In this document: positions 54,535 through 63,740 of the stretch, piece by piece | Layout of the letters: each line of letters begins with the position of its first letter | Position numbering within the stretch: position 1 is the first letter of the stretch | Assembly: GCF_006974105.1 (NCBI RefSeq) | Contig: NZ_CP036282.1 | Span: 1,860,001 to 1,924,000 of the forward strand | Direction of reading: 5' to 3' | DNA length: 64,000 nucleotides | From: Rhodoferax aquaticus | GTDB taxonomy: Bacteria; Pseudomonadota; Gammaproteobacteria; Burkholderiales; Burkholderiaceae_C | Made by a program: the position numbers and the translations under genes | Notes under the pieces: model-generated | The model's database searches: none | Told to the model about the DNA's origin: nothing | Seen by the model: only the letters and a program-made list of their open reading frames with translations

Positions 54535-56109
54535 CTAGCGTCTAGAGTTGCCCATCAAACCACCCAGCACCCCGCGAATCAGCTGGCGGCCCACCTCACG
54601 GCCAATTTGGCTGGCTGCACTTTTGATGAGCTGCTCACCCACGCTGGCCCGGGTGCGCCTAGGGCCGCCACTCAGGAGGTCGCCCAGTCCGTCGAGCAGT
54701 CCACGTGGGGCTGGGGCCTCGGACGCGGAGCCAATAGGCGTGCGGCTTGTCCCGCTTGGGGCCGGGTTGGCATTGGGGGCGCTGTTGCCTGTGACTGCGG
54801 TCGCGCTTGCTGCTTGGCCGCGCAAGGCCTCATAGGCGGAGGCGCGGTCCACTGCTTTTTCATACACACCCGCCACGATGGATTCGGCCAGCAGCGTTTG
54901 CCGCTGCGCGGGGCTGATGGGGCCAATTTGGCTGGCTGGCGGCAGCACATACACGCGCTCGGTGGGGGCAGGGCGGCCTTTTTCATCCAAAAAGCTAACC
55001 AAAGCTTCACCCACTGCCAGCTCCGTAATCGCCGTGGCAATGTCCAAGCCGGGGTTGCTGCGCATGGTGTCTGCTGCGCTTTTGACGGCTTTTTGGTCAC
55101 GCGGCGTAAAGGCGCGCAAAGCGTGTTGCACCCGGTTGCCCAGTTGGGCCAGCACAGTGTCTGGAATGTCCAGCGGGTTTTGGGTGACAAAAAACACGCC
55201 TACACCTTTGGACCGGACCAAGCGCACGACCAGCTCAATGCGTTCGATCAAAACCTTGGGCGCATCAGCAAACAGCAGATGCGCTTCGTCAAAGAAAAAC
55301 ACGATCTTGGGCTTGTCCAAGTCGCCCACCTCGGGCAGGGTTTCAAACAGCTCCGACAACATCCACAGCAAGAAGGTGGCGTACAGCCGGGGTGCATTCA
55401 TCAGCTTGTCGGCGGCCAAAATGTTGACCACGCCTTTGCCGCTGGTGTCGGTTTGCATGAAGTCGGCAATGTTGAGCATGGGCTCACCAAAGAACTGCTC
55501 GCCGCCTTGGGATTCGATTTGCATGAGTCCGCGCAGAATGGCGCCCACGCTGGCTGCGCTGATGTTGCCGTACTCGGTGGTGTACTCACTGGCGTGTTCG
55601 CCCACGTGCTGGCACATGGCGCGCAGGTCTTTCATGTCCAAGAGCATGAGCCCATCGTCATCTGCGATTTTGAAGACTAGTTGCAGCACGCCGGCCTGGG
55701 TCTCATTCAGGTTCAACATGCGGGCCAAGAGCAGGGGGCCCAAGTCGCTCACCGTGGCGCGGGCCGGGTGACCTTGCTGGCCAAACACATCCCACAAAGT
55801 GGCGGGGTATGCTTCAAATTCAGGAGCGGCCAGCGCACGTTCTGTAAGCACCGCGGCCAGTTTTTCACCTAACTTGCCTGTTTGCGAGATGCCGGTGAGG
55901 TCGCCTTTGATGTCGGCCATGAACACAGGCACGCCCAGCTTGGAGAAGCCTTCGGCCAGCGTTTGCAGCGTGATGGTTTTGCCGGTACCTGTGGCACCGG
56001 TGATCAAGCCGTGTCGATTGGCTTTATCTGGGCGCAAAAAACACTGCACCTGTGTGCCTTGGTGGTGGCGCTGGGCCATCAAGATACCCGCATCGGTTAT
56101 GGAAGCCAT
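54535..56109 (-). CDS. HerA-like ATPase (DUF853)
   Basis: This 524-residue protein has Walker A GLITGATGTGKTITLQTL (about residues 34-51), VFMADIKGDLTGI, the Walker B region KIVFFFDEAHLLF (about 271) and the Arg/Gln sensor segment VFFVTQNPLDIP. This is the HerA/DUF853 helicase-translocase family. The role in proteobacteria is undefined; DNA translocation or repair is inferred. The C-terminus has an Ala/Pro-rich linker and a helical tail. It lies 66 bp from upp and is divergent to yebC. Confidence 0.88.
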   Translation of the reverse strand: MASITDAGILMAQRHHQGTQVQCFLRPDKANRHGLITGATGTGKTITLQTLAEGFSKLGVPVFMADIKGDLTGISQTGKLGEKLAAVLTERALAAPEFEAYPATLWDVFGQQGHPARATVSDLGPLLLARMLNLNETQAGVLQLVFKIADDDGLMLLDMKDLRAMCQHVGEHASEYTTEYGNISAASVGAILRGLMQIESQGGEQFFGEPMLNIADFMQTDTSGKGVVNILAADKLMNAPRLYATFLLWMLSELFETLPEVGDLDKPKIVFFFDEAHLLFADAPKVLIERIELVVRLVRSKGVGVFFVTQNPLDIPDTVLAQLGNRVQHALRAFTPRDQKAVKSAADTMRSNPGLDIATAITELAVGEALVSFLDEKGRPAPTERVYVLPPASQIGPISPAQRQTLLAESIVAGVYEKAVDRASAYEALRGQAASATAVTGNSAPNANPAPSGTSRTPIGSASEAPAPRGLLDGLGDLLSGGPRRTRASVGEQLIKSAASQIGREVGRQLIRGVLGGLMGNSRR

Positions 56110-56167
56110 GAATCTCTCAAAAAGTACAATCTGTGACGTAGCGTAACGAATTTTTGAAGGGCATCAA

Positions 56168-56887
56168 GTGGCAGGACACAGTAAATGGGCCAATATTCAG
56201 CACCGTAAAGGTCGACAGGACGAGAAGCGAGGCAAGATCTGGACCCGCATCGTTCGCGAAATCACGGTGGCGGCCCGCTCTGGTGGTGGAGACCCCGCCA
56301 CGAACCCCCGGCTGCGCTTGGCGATTGACAAGGCTAGGGCCGCCAATATGCCCGCCGACCGCGTGAAATACAACGTAGACAAGGCTACGGGTTCGCTAGA
56401 CGGCATCAGCTACGAAGAAATTCGCTACGAAGGCTATGGCATTGGTGGCGCGGCCATCATCATTGACACCATGACCGATAACAAGGTACGCACAGTGGCC
56501 GAAGTGCGCCACGCCTTCAGCAAGAACGGCGGCAATATGGGCACAGAGGGCTCTGTGGCGTTTCAGTTCAAGCACTGTGGGCAATTGATTTTCGCACCAG
56601 GCACCAGCGAAGACACAGTCATGGAGGTGGCCTTGGAGGCGGGTGCGGATGACGTTGTAGTTGATGACGATGGCGCTATCGAAGTGCTGACCAGTCCTGC
56701 AGAGTTTGAAGCTGTGAAGGCCGCTTTGGAGGCCGCGGGCTTAGTGGCCGAAATTGCGGGAGTGACCATGCGCGCCGAGAACACCATTGAACTCAGTGGC
56801 GAAGACGCGCAACGCATGCAAAAGCTTCTAGACGTTCTAGAAGATCTGGACGATACCCAAGACATTTTTCACAACGCTGCTCTGTAA
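56168..56887 (+). CDS. yebC: YebC/TACO1-family protein
   Basis: This 239-residue protein starts at GTG 56168 with GAAGGG upstream. The family signature [20 protein letters not shown] opens the protein, with [27 protein letters not shown] and [15 protein letters not shown]. YebC proteins act as translation factors relieving polyproline stalls, and were earlier annotated as transcriptional regulators. It heads the plus-strand run; purD starts 8 bp later. Confidence 0.96.
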   Translation: MAGHSKWANIQHRKGRQDEKRGKIWTRIVREITVAARSGGGDPATNPRLRLAIDKARAANMPADRVKYNVDKATGSLDGISYEEIRYEGYGIGGAAIIIDTMTDNKVRTVAEVRHAFSKNGGNMGTEGSVAFQFKHCGQLIFAPGTSEDTVMEVALEAGADDVVVDDDGAIEVLTSPAEFEAVKAALEAAGLVAEIAGVTMRAENTIELSGEDAQRMQKLLDVLEDLDDTQDIFHNAAL

Positions 56888-56895
56888 AGTTACTT

Positions 56896-58203
56896 ATGAA
56901 CATCCTTGTAATCGGTGGCGGTGGCCGTGAACACGCATTGGCTTGGAAACTGGCCCAGTCGTCCAAAGTGCAAATGGTGTACGTGGCTCCGGGCAATGGT
57001 GGAACCGCTACAGACCAGCGCTTGAAAAACCTGAACATCACTGGGGTCAAAGAGCTTCGTGAATGGGCCATCTCCCACAAAATTGATCTCACCGTGGTCG
57101 GCCCTGAGGGCCCATTGGCCGCAGGCGTTGTAGACGAGTTTAGGGCGCATGGCCTGCGTATTTTTGGGCCAACCAAGGCGGCAGCGCAGTTGGAAAGCTC
57201 CAAAGCGTTTTCCAAGGCGTTTATGCGTCGCCACTCCATTCCTACCGCCGAGTACGCCACGTTTTCAGACCCCGTGGCGGCCCACGCGTATGTGGACAAA
57301 ATGGGCGCACCCTGCGTGGTCAAGGCCGATGGCTTGGCTGCCGGCAAGGGCGTAGTGGTGGCCATGAGTTTGGCCGAGGCCCACGAGGCCATTGAATTCA
57401 TGCTGGTGGGCAATGCTTTGGGGGTGGTGCACAACGATGGCGACGACGGCAAGGCGGTGCCACGCGTGGTCATTGAAGAGTTCTTGGAAGGCGAGGAAGC
57501 GAGCTTTATCGTCATGTGCGATGGAAAAAATGTGTTGCCCTTGGCAACCAGCCAAGACCACAAACGGTTGCAAGATGGTGATCAAGGCCCTAACACGGGT
57601 GGTATGGGGGCTTACTCACCAGCGCCCGTAGTGACGCCTAGCGTGCATGCAAAGGCCATGCGGGAAGTGATACTGCCAACCATCAAAGGAATGGAAAAAG
57701 ACGGCATACCTTTTAGTGGCTTTTTGTACGCCGGGCTGATGATTGATGCCAACGGTCAGCCCAAGACACTGGAGTTCAACTGCCGCATGGGTGACCCTGA
57801 AACCCAACCGATCATGATGCGCCTGAAATCCGATTTGGTGGACGTGCTGATGGCGGCCACGGAGCCGCATGGCGCTGGCAAACTGGATGAGATGGAGTTG
57901 CAGTGGGATAGGCGCACGGCCCTGGGCGTTGTGTTGGCAGCCCCCGGCTATCCCTTGCAGCCAAAGACTGGTGGCGTGATCCGTGGCCTGCCCAAAGACA
58001 GCGATGATGCAGCGGTTTTCCATGCAGGCACTCAGCTGGTAGAGGGGCAAGTACTTTCTTCAGGCGGGCGCGTACTGTGCGCCACAGTACTCGCGGACAG
58101 CGTGCGCCAAGCGCAGCAGCGTGCGTACCAAGTTATCAGTGATATTCACTTCGATGGTATGCAGTACCGCACCGACATCGGACACCGCGCCGTCAAGGCT
58201 TGA
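56896..58203 (+). CDS. purD: Phosphoribosylamine-glycine ligase
   Basis: PurD joins phosphoribosylamine and glycine in the second step of purine synthesis. The 435-residue ATP-grasp enzyme has MNILVIGGGGREHALAWKLA, DLTVVGPEGPLAAGVVDEF, VVKADGLAAGKGVVVA and ATP-grasp/metal residues in LEFNCRMGDPETQ. Full length. It is followed by an acyltransferase gene almost without a gap (TTGAGCATG), so they are cotranscribed. Confidence 0.97.
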   Translation: MNILVIGGGGREHALAWKLAQSSKVQMVYVAPGNGGTATDQRLKNLNITGVKELREWAISHKIDLTVVGPEGPLAAGVVDEFRAHGLRIFGPTKAAAQLESSKAFSKAFMRRHSIPTAEYATFSDPVAAHAYVDKMGAPCVVKADGLAAGKGVVVAMSLAEAHEAIEFMLVGNALGVVHNDGDDGKAVPRVVIEEFLEGEEASFIVMCDGKNVLPLATSQDHKRLQDGDQGPNTGGMGAYSPAPVVTPSVHAKAMREVILPTIKGMEKDGIPFSGFLYAGLMIDANGQPKTLEFNCRMGDPETQPIMMRLKSDLVDVLMAATEPHGAGKLDEMELQWDRRTALGVVLAAPGYPLQPKTGGVIRGLPKDSDDAAVFHAGTQLVEGQVLSSGGRVLCATVLADSVRQAQQRAYQVISDIHFDGMQYRTDIGHRAVKA

Positions 58204-58205
58204 GC

Positions 58206-58835
58206 ATGCAACTGCGGATGGGAAATGCCCACCAGCCCGCTGGCAAAGGCAGTGCGCTTGCCCGTTGGCTATTGGGCTTGTTTGGGTGGCAGGTTCGCTT
58301 TAACGGATTACCTGCTCTGCAGGGCGTGATCATCATTTATCCGCACACGAGCAATTGGGACTTTGTTGTTTTGATCTTGGCCAAATGGGCTGTCGGTTTG
58401 GATGTGAGTTTTTGGGGCAAAGACAGTTTGTTCAAGATTCCTTTGTTTGGCTACTGGCTCCGCTGGATTGGTGGCGTGCCTGTTGTTCGTAACGCCCCCC
58501 AAGGGGTGGTGGGGCAGGCCGTTGGCAGCCTGAGTCAGGCGCGGGCGGAGCAGCGTTTGTTTTGGCTGGGTTTGTCGCCTGAGGGGACCCGCAAGTTGAC
58601 GGCGGGGTGGCGCAGCGGGTTTTATCGGACCGCCGTGGTGGCCCAAGTTCCCCTAGGTTTTGTAAGTCTGGACTATGGCCAGCGCGTCGTAGATGCCAGC
58701 CAGTTCGTAGATTTGAGCGGCGACGAGACGGCAGACTTTGCGCGGATTCGCCACGTATTTGCGCATGTGAAAGGCTTGCATCCGCAGCTTGCGGCACCTA
58801 TAGAACCTTTGCCTGGACGAAGTGCCGGCACTTAA
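58206..58835 (+). CDS. PlsC-like lysophospholipid acyltransferase
   Basis: This 209-residue protein carries the acyltransferase motif block [11 protein letters not shown] (HxxxxD) and block III SPEGTRK. It has hydrophobic stretches near the N-terminus ([11 protein letters not shown]) and fits 1-acylglycerol-3-phosphate acyltransferase-like enzymes. The ATG at 58206 is used; a TTG two codons upstream overlaps the purD stop. It sits between purD and hemF. The substrate is unknown; it could be a phospholipid or lipid A related acceptor. Confidence 0.82.
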   Translation: MQLRMGNAHQPAGKGSALARWLLGLFGWQVRFNGLPALQGVIIIYPHTSNWDFVVLILAKWAVGLDVSFWGKDSLFKIPLFGYWLRWIGGVPVVRNAPQGVVGQAVGSLSQARAEQRLFWLGLSPEGTRKLTAGWRSGFYRTAVVAQVPLGFVSLDYGQRVVDASQFVDLSGDETADFARIRHVFAHVKGLHPQLAAPIEPLPGRSAGT

Positions 58836-58846
58836 GCGAATCAAGC

Positions 58847-59779
58847 ATGACCATTTTGAATACCCCCGCGGTGGACCCTCAAGCGGTACGCGACTACCTC
58901 ATGGGCTTGCAGGCCCGTATTTGTGCAGCGATCAGTGCGTTGGATGGGGCTGAGTTTGTGTCGGACCCTTGGGAGAAAGCCTCGCATGAGCCCTTGCAGG
59001 GCAACGGTATTACCAAGATTCTGGAAGAGGGTGCCGTATTTGAGCGGGCTGGATGTGGTTTTTCACATGTGCGTGGCCCACGGTTACCACCCAGTGCAAC
59101 CCAGCATCGGCCTGAGCTCTCAGGTGCGCCTTTTGAGGCCATGGGCGTCTCTCTTGTTTTCCACCCGCGCAATCCCTACGTACCTACGGTGCATATGAAC
59201 GTGCGCATGCTGGCTGCCAAGAACCCACAAGGTGACGATGTGTGTTGGTTTGGCGGCGGGATGGATTTGACCCCTTTTTACGGCTTTGATGCTGATGTGA
59301 AGCACTTTCACCTAGCCTGCAAGAGTGCCTTGCAAGCCTACGGTGATGATAAATATCCGCGCTTTAAAGCTTGGTGCGATGACTACTTTTTCTTGAAGCA
59401 CCGCAATGAACCCCGAGGGGTGGGCGGCGTTTTCTTTGATGATTTCTCTGAGCTCGGGCCCAAACGAAGTTTTGAGATGCTGCAGTCAGTGGGCGATGCT
59501 TTTCTGGGAGCCTATTTGCCTATCGTTGCGCGTCGTAAAGACACGGAGTACGGTGAGCGTGAGCGTGCCTTTCAGCTCTACCGGCGTGGCCGGTATGTTG
59601 AGTTCAACTTGGTGTGGGACCGGGGCACCCATTTTGGCCTGCAGTCTGGCGGGCGCACGGAGTCCATTCTTTTGTCTATGCCGCCGCATGCTGCTTGGTC
59701 TTACCAAAACGTGCCCGCGCCTGGAACTGCCGAAGACGCGCTCTATCAGCAGTATTTGGTGCGTAAGGACTGGATTTGA
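58847..59779 (+). CDS. hemF: Oxygen-dependent coproporphyrinogen III oxidase
   Basis: HemF converts coproporphyrinogen III to protoporphyrinogen IX using O2 in heme synthesis. The 310-residue protein starts at ATG 58847 ([19 protein letters not shown]). Conserved segments are [54 protein letters not shown] and [19 protein letters not shown]. The nadD gene follows immediately. Use of HemF implies aerobic or microaerobic life. Confidence 0.96.
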   Translation: MTILNTPAVDPQAVRDYLMGLQARICAAISALDGAEFVSDPWEKASHEPLQGNGITKILEEGAVFERAGCGFSHVRGPRLPPSATQHRPELSGAPFEAMGVSLVFHPRNPYVPTVHMNVRMLAAKNPQGDDVCWFGGGMDLTPFYGFDADVKHFHLACKSALQAYGDDKYPRFKAWCDDYFFLKHRNEPRGVGGVFFDDFSELGPKRSFEMLQSVGDAFLGAYLPIVARRKDTEYGERERAFQLYRRGRYVEFNLVWDRGTHFGLQSGGRTESILLSMPPHAAWSYQNVPAPGTAEDALYQQYLVRKDWI

Positions 59780-59799
59780 GCGCCAGTATTGCGCCCGTG

Positions 59800-60396
59800 A
59801 TGCGCGTAGGCCTTTACGGGGGCGCCTTTGATCCGCCACATCGGGGGCATGTGGCGCTTGCGCAAGCAGCAGTGTCTGGCCTGCATTTGGACGTCTTGCA
59901 TGTGGTGCCCACAGGGCAGGCATGGCACAAAACACGCGATTTATCGGATGCCAAACATCGGTTGGCGATGGCGCGCCTCGCCTTTGAAGGTGTGGCTGGC
60001 GTAGTCGTGGACCCGCGAGAAATAGAGAGGCACGGTCCGAGCTACACGCTGGTCACTTTGGATGAACTAAAGCGTCGGTATCCAGAGGCTCAGCTTTTTT
60101 TGATATTGGGTCAGGACCAAGCGCAAGCCTTTGCGAGTTGGTGGCGTGCGGATCAAATTTCGCAACTTGCTATAATTTGTGTAGCTGCTCGCGCTGGATT
60201 TATGGGCGAAACCCCCTTGATTGACTCTATTCAAGAGCCAAATGGACCCTTCCAGCCCCTCGAAATGCCCTTGGTGCCTGTGAGCGCCACCGAAATTCGC
60301 CACGCCGTGGCGGCTCGCCAAAACGTTGCCCCTCTGGTTTTTGAACCCGTTGCGCGTTATATTGATCAACATCACCTCTACCAAACTGCCCGATGA
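59800..60396 (+). CDS. nadD: Nicotinate-nucleotide adenylyltransferase
   Basis: NadD makes deamido-NAD from nicotinate mononucleotide and ATP. The 198-residue protein opens with GLYGGAFDPPHRGHVALA (HxGH motif) and ends with PVSATEIRHAVA (SxTxxR type). ATG 59800 is used; TTG 59776 overlapping the hemF stop is an alternative. Bases 60158-60206 within the gene resemble a dispersed repeat (TAGCTGCTCGCGC). It overlaps rsfS by 4 bp (ATGA). Confidence 0.94.
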   Translation: MRVGLYGGAFDPPHRGHVALAQAAVSGLHLDVLHVVPTGQAWHKTRDLSDAKHRLAMARLAFEGVAGVVVDPREIERHGPSYTLVTLDELKRRYPEAQLFLILGQDQAQAFASWWRADQISQLAIICVAARAGFMGETPLIDSIQEPNGPFQPLEMPLVPVSATEIRHAVAARQNVAPLVFEPVARYIDQHHLYQTAR

Positions 60397-61178
60397 CCAC
60401 TTCAACCGTTGCAAAAAAAGACATACAAAAACTCCAACGCGCCATCGTCGATGGGCTGGAGGACGTGAAGGCGCAAGACATCCAAGTGTTTGACACAGAG
60501 ATGCAGTCCGCATTGTTTGAGCGTGTGATCGTGGCGTCTGGTACATCGAACCGCCAAACCAAGGCCTTGGCTGCCAGTGTGCGTGACGCGGTGCGTGAAG
60601 CCGGTTTTCCTAAACCCCGCGTGGAAGGGGAGGCCAACGGCGAGTGGATCATTGTGGACTGCGGCCAAGCTGTGGTGCACATCATGCAACCTAGTTTTCG
60701 CACCTATTACAACTTGGAAGAGTTATGGGGTGACCATCCGGTGCGCTTGAAGCTGGGGGCAAGCAAGCCTGCTGCTTCAGCCAAGGCTGCTGAGTCGATA
60801 AAACCTGAGGGCACTTTGAAGCGCTCTAGTGCAGCGAAGAAAGGTGTGGCTGAAGCGTTTCCTTCGAAAGCGCAGCTGAAAAAAGCACAGACCGAAAAAG
60901 CTACGCCAGCAAGAGCGGCTGCAAAGAAATCAGCCGCTAAGCCCGCCCCGGAGGCACCTGTGTCAGTGGCGAAACCTGCAGCGCGCAAAACCGCTGCGGC
61001 TAAATCGGCACCTGCCAAGGTTGCGGCAGCCAAGTCGCCCGCAGCAAAGAAAGTGGCTCCTAAAGTAGCTGTCAAGGTTGCGAAAAAGGTGCTCGTAGTC
61101 AATGCACCAGCGAAAACAGTCGCTAAAGTCGCTGCGAAAAAGGCTGCCGTGAAGAAGCCGCCGGCTCGTAAGGCGTAA
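60393..61178 (+). CDS. rsfS: Ribosome silencing factor RsfS with histone H1-like C-terminal tail
   Basis: The protein has 261 residues, whereas RsfS is usually 105-130. Residues 1-115 are a standard RsfS fold ([47 protein letters not shown]), which binds L14 of the large subunit and blocks subunit joining in starvation. From about residue 125 onward the chain is Ala, Lys and Pro repeats ([33 protein letters not shown]), very like histone H1 or the C-terminal tails of AlgP-type proteins. Overlap with nadD (ATGA) supports the start. The tail probably binds nucleic acid; whether it adds a function is unknown. Confidence 0.93.
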   Translation: MTTSTVAKKDIQKLQRAIVDGLEDVKAQDIQVFDTEMQSALFERVIVASGTSNRQTKALAASVRDAVREAGFPKPRVEGEANGEWIIVDCGQAVVHIMQPSFRTYYNLEELWGDHPVRLKLGASKPAASAKAAESIKPEGTLKRSSAAKKGVAEAFPSKAQLKKAQTEKATPARAAAKKSAAKPAPEAPVSVAKPAARKTAAAKSAPAKVAAAKSPAAKKVAPKVAVKVAKKVLVVNAPAKTVAKVAAKKAAVKKPPARKA

Positions 61179-61185
61179 GTCGATA

Positions 61186-61653
61186 GTGCGCTTGGTGATT
61201 GTTGCCGTAGGGCAAAAAGTACCGGATTGGGCGCAAACCGCGTGGGACGACTACGCAAAGCGCTTTCCTCATGAGCTCAAGATCGAGCTCAAAGCCGTAA
61301 AGACTGAGCCCCGGGGTTCGAAGACCCTTGAGACTTTGTACGCCGCCGAGCGAGCACGCATTGAAGCGGCTATTCCCAAGGGTGCGCGTATCGTTGCCTT
61401 GGACGAGCGCGGAACCCAACTGACAACCAATGCGTTGGCGGGTCGACTGACTGACTGGCAGATGTCTGGTGGCGATGTGGCGCTGGTCATTGGGGGGCCT
61501 GACGGTATTGACCCCGCATTTAGGCAGCTCGCACATGAGCGGATTCGTTTGTCTGACATGACGTTGCCGCATGCATTTGCCCGTGTTCTGCTGATAGAGC
61601 AGTTGTACCGTGCTTGGTCAATCAACGCCAACCATCCTTACCACCGGGAGTGA
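61186..61653 (+). CDS. rlmH: 23S rRNA pseudouridine-1915 N3-methyltransferase RlmH
   Basis: RlmH methylates pseudouridine 1915 in helix 69 of 23S rRNA on the 70S ribosome. The 155-residue SPOUT methyltransferase starts at GTG 61186 ([20 protein letters not shown]). Hallmarks are [32 protein letters not shown] and [23 protein letters not shown]. It follows rsfS by 7 bp, an almost universal neighbour pair. Confidence 0.97.
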   Translation: MRLVIVAVGQKVPDWAQTAWDDYAKRFPHELKIELKAVKTEPRGSKTLETLYAAERARIEAAIPKGARIVALDERGTQLTTNALAGRLTDWQMSGGDVALVIGGPDGIDPAFRQLAHERIRLSDMTLPHAFARVLLIEQLYRAWSINANHPYHRE

Positions 61654-61657
61654 TTGC

Positions 61658-62251
61658 ATGCCTGATTTCATTTACCTTGCATCACAAAGCCCGCGCCGTA
61701 GCCAGTTGCTCACGCAGCTGGGCGTTCGCCATCAGCTCTTGCTGGCAGACGCGCAAGAAGATGCTGAGGCTTTAGAGTCCGTGCTGGGCAATGAATCACC
61801 TAAGGCTTACGTTCAACGCGTAACGATGCTGAAGTTAGGCGCTGCTCTGGAACGCAGAATCAAGCGCGATCTGCCTGCGGCCCCAGTACTTTGCGCTGAC
61901 ACAACCGTGGCCCTGGGGCGCGAGATACTGGGTAAACCTGTGGATGCAGACGATGCAGTACGGATGTTGACTGCACTTTCAGGTAAAACCCATCGCGTCA
62001 TGACCGCTGTCGCGCTAGGCTTGGGCGCAAAAAAAATACTTACTTTGAGTGAATCACTTGTGACGTTTGCAGAGATGTCTCACGCTGAAATTCTTGCCTA
62101 CGTGGCTTCGGGCGAACCTATGGGAAAAGCCGGAGCCTATGCGGTGCAAGGAGCAGCCGCGGCATATATAGCGCGCATTAGTGGTAGCTATACCGGTATC
62201 GTGGGCTTGCCTTTGTTTGAAACCGCGCGCTTGCTCAAAACAGTAAGCTAG
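61658..62251 (+). CDS. Maf-family nucleotide pyrophosphatase
   Basis: This 197-residue protein starts at ATG 61658 with GGGAG upstream. Maf motifs LASQSPRRSQLL, LCADTTVALGREILGKP, SGKTHRVMTAVAL and GAYAVQGAAAAYIARISGSY are present. Maf proteins hydrolyse non-canonical nucleoside triphosphates such as dTTP/UTP or m7GTP, depending on subtype. It sits between rlmH and rng, 4 bp after rlmH. Confidence 0.94.
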   Translation: MPDFIYLASQSPRRSQLLTQLGVRHQLLLADAQEDAEALESVLGNESPKAYVQRVTMLKLGAALERRIKRDLPAAPVLCADTTVALGREILGKPVDADDAVRMLTALSGKTHRVMTAVALGLGAKKILTLSESLVTFAEMSHAEILAYVASGEPMGKAGAYAVQGAAAAYIARISGSYTGIVGLPLFETARLLKTVS

Positions 62252-62255
62252 GGCT

Positions 62256-63731
62256 ATGCATCAAGATATTCTCATCAACTGGTCCCCGCAGGAAACACGG
62301 GTCGCGATTGTGGAGCATGGGGCTGTGCAGGAGCTGCATGTTGAGCGTACCTTAGAGCGTGGTCTTGTTGGTAACGTGTACCTCGGAAAAGTTGCGCGGG
62401 TATTGCCAGGGATGCAATCAGCCTTTATTGATATTGGTTTAGAACGCGCCGCTTTTTTGCATGTGGCAGACGTTTGGCACCCACCGGCCGAAGGCGAGTC
62501 GTTGAGCGCCGCGCGCGCTTCCCAACCCCAAATACCCATTGAAAAACAGGTCTTTGAAGGGCAAGCGCTGATGGTGCAAGTGATCAAAGATCCGATTGGC
62601 ACCAAAGGCGCCCGCCTCTCCACGCAGATCAGCATCGCCGGCCGTCTTCTTGTGTTTTTGCCGCAGGATGATCACATCGGTGTTTCACAAAAAATACCAC
62701 CAACCCAGAGGGATGACTTGCGCAGTCGGCTGCAGACCTTGGCAGGCGCACAGGGTGGTGGTTTCATTCTGCGTACCAATGGCGAAGATGCTAATGACGC
62801 TGAGTTGGCTGAGGACATTGCTTATCTGCGTAAGGCTTGGGCGCGGGTGAAGGACGCAGCACTGCGATTGCCCCCAAAGAGCTTACTGCACCAAGACCTG
62901 AACTTGCTGCAGCGTGTGCTGCGTGATTTGGTGGGTGAGTCGACACAGACGATCCGTGTGGACTCTCGCGAACAGTATGAATTGCTTCGGACATTTGGCG
63001 CGGAGTTTATGCCCGCGGCAAGCGAGAAGTTGCAGCACTACAAAGGTGAGCGTCCCATTTTTGACCTGTATTCGATTGATGAGGAAATTGCCAAGGCGCT
63101 GGCCCGCAGGGTGGATTTAAAGTCGGGCGGGTATTTAATCGTTGACCAGACAGAGGCGCTAACCACAGTGGACGTGAACACGGGGGGCTTTGTCGGGGCA
63201 CGTAATTTTGACGACACGATTTTCAAGACCAACTTAGAAGCCGCTCAAGCCATTGCCCGACAGTTGCGCTTACGTAACTTGGGCGGGATCATTATTGTGG
63301 ACTTCATTGACATGGTGAGAGAAGACCACCGTGATGCGGTTCTTGGCGAGTTTCGCAAGCAGTTGGCCCGCGACAGGGTGAAGACCATGGCGGGCGGATT
63401 TTCTCAACTGGGTTTGGTTGAAATGACCCGTAAGCGCACCCGCGAGTCTTTGGCACACATGCTTTGCGAGCCATGCCCCACATGTGAGGGCAAGGGTATT
63501 GTGAAAACGGCGCGTAGTGTTACATACGACATCTTCCGGGAAATCCTGAGGGAGGCACGCCAGTTCAACCCCAGAGAATTTCGCGTAGTAGCGTCGCCTA
63601 AAGTCATTGAGTTATTCCTCGATGAAGAAAGTCAACACTTGGCAGGACTCTCTGAATTCATCGGCAAGCCGGTGTCGCTACAAAGCGAGGCCGCTATGGC
63701 GCAGGAACAATACGACATTGTTTTGTTGTGA
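62256..63731 (+). CDS. rng: Ribonuclease G
   Basis: Rng is a single-strand endoribonuclease that matures the 5' end of 16S rRNA and degrades mRNA. The 491-residue protein has an N-terminal S1 domain (GLVGNVYLGKVARVLPGMQS), an RNase H-like domain, metal-binding Asp residues in VDVNTGGFVGARN and IIIVDFIDM, and the zinc-link CEPCPTCEGKG near residue 405. It is the short RNase G type, without the long RNase E tail. It starts at ATG 62256, 4 bp after maf. The size is normal. Confidence 0.95.
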   Translation: MHQDILINWSPQETRVAIVEHGAVQELHVERTLERGLVGNVYLGKVARVLPGMQSAFIDIGLERAAFLHVADVWHPPAEGESLSAARASQPQIPIEKQVFEGQALMVQVIKDPIGTKGARLSTQISIAGRLLVFLPQDDHIGVSQKIPPTQRDDLRSRLQTLAGAQGGGFILRTNGEDANDAELAEDIAYLRKAWARVKDAALRLPPKSLLHQDLNLLQRVLRDLVGESTQTIRVDSREQYELLRTFGAEFMPAASEKLQHYKGERPIFDLYSIDEEIAKALARRVDLKSGGYLIVDQTEALTTVDVNTGGFVGARNFDDTIFKTNLEAAQAIARQLRLRNLGGIIIVDFIDMVREDHRDAVLGEFRKQLARDRVKTMAGGFSQLGLVEMTRKRTRESLAHMLCEPCPTCEGKGIVKTARSVTYDIFREILREARQFNPREFRVVASPKVIELFLDEESQHLAGLSEFIGKPVSLQSEAAMAQEQYDIVLL

Positions 63732-63740
63732 TGGTGGCTT

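Noticed and set aside
54535..56109. HerA-type defence system
   Set aside because: Antiphage HerA systems carry a nuclease or SIR2-type partner; no such gene adjoins this one.
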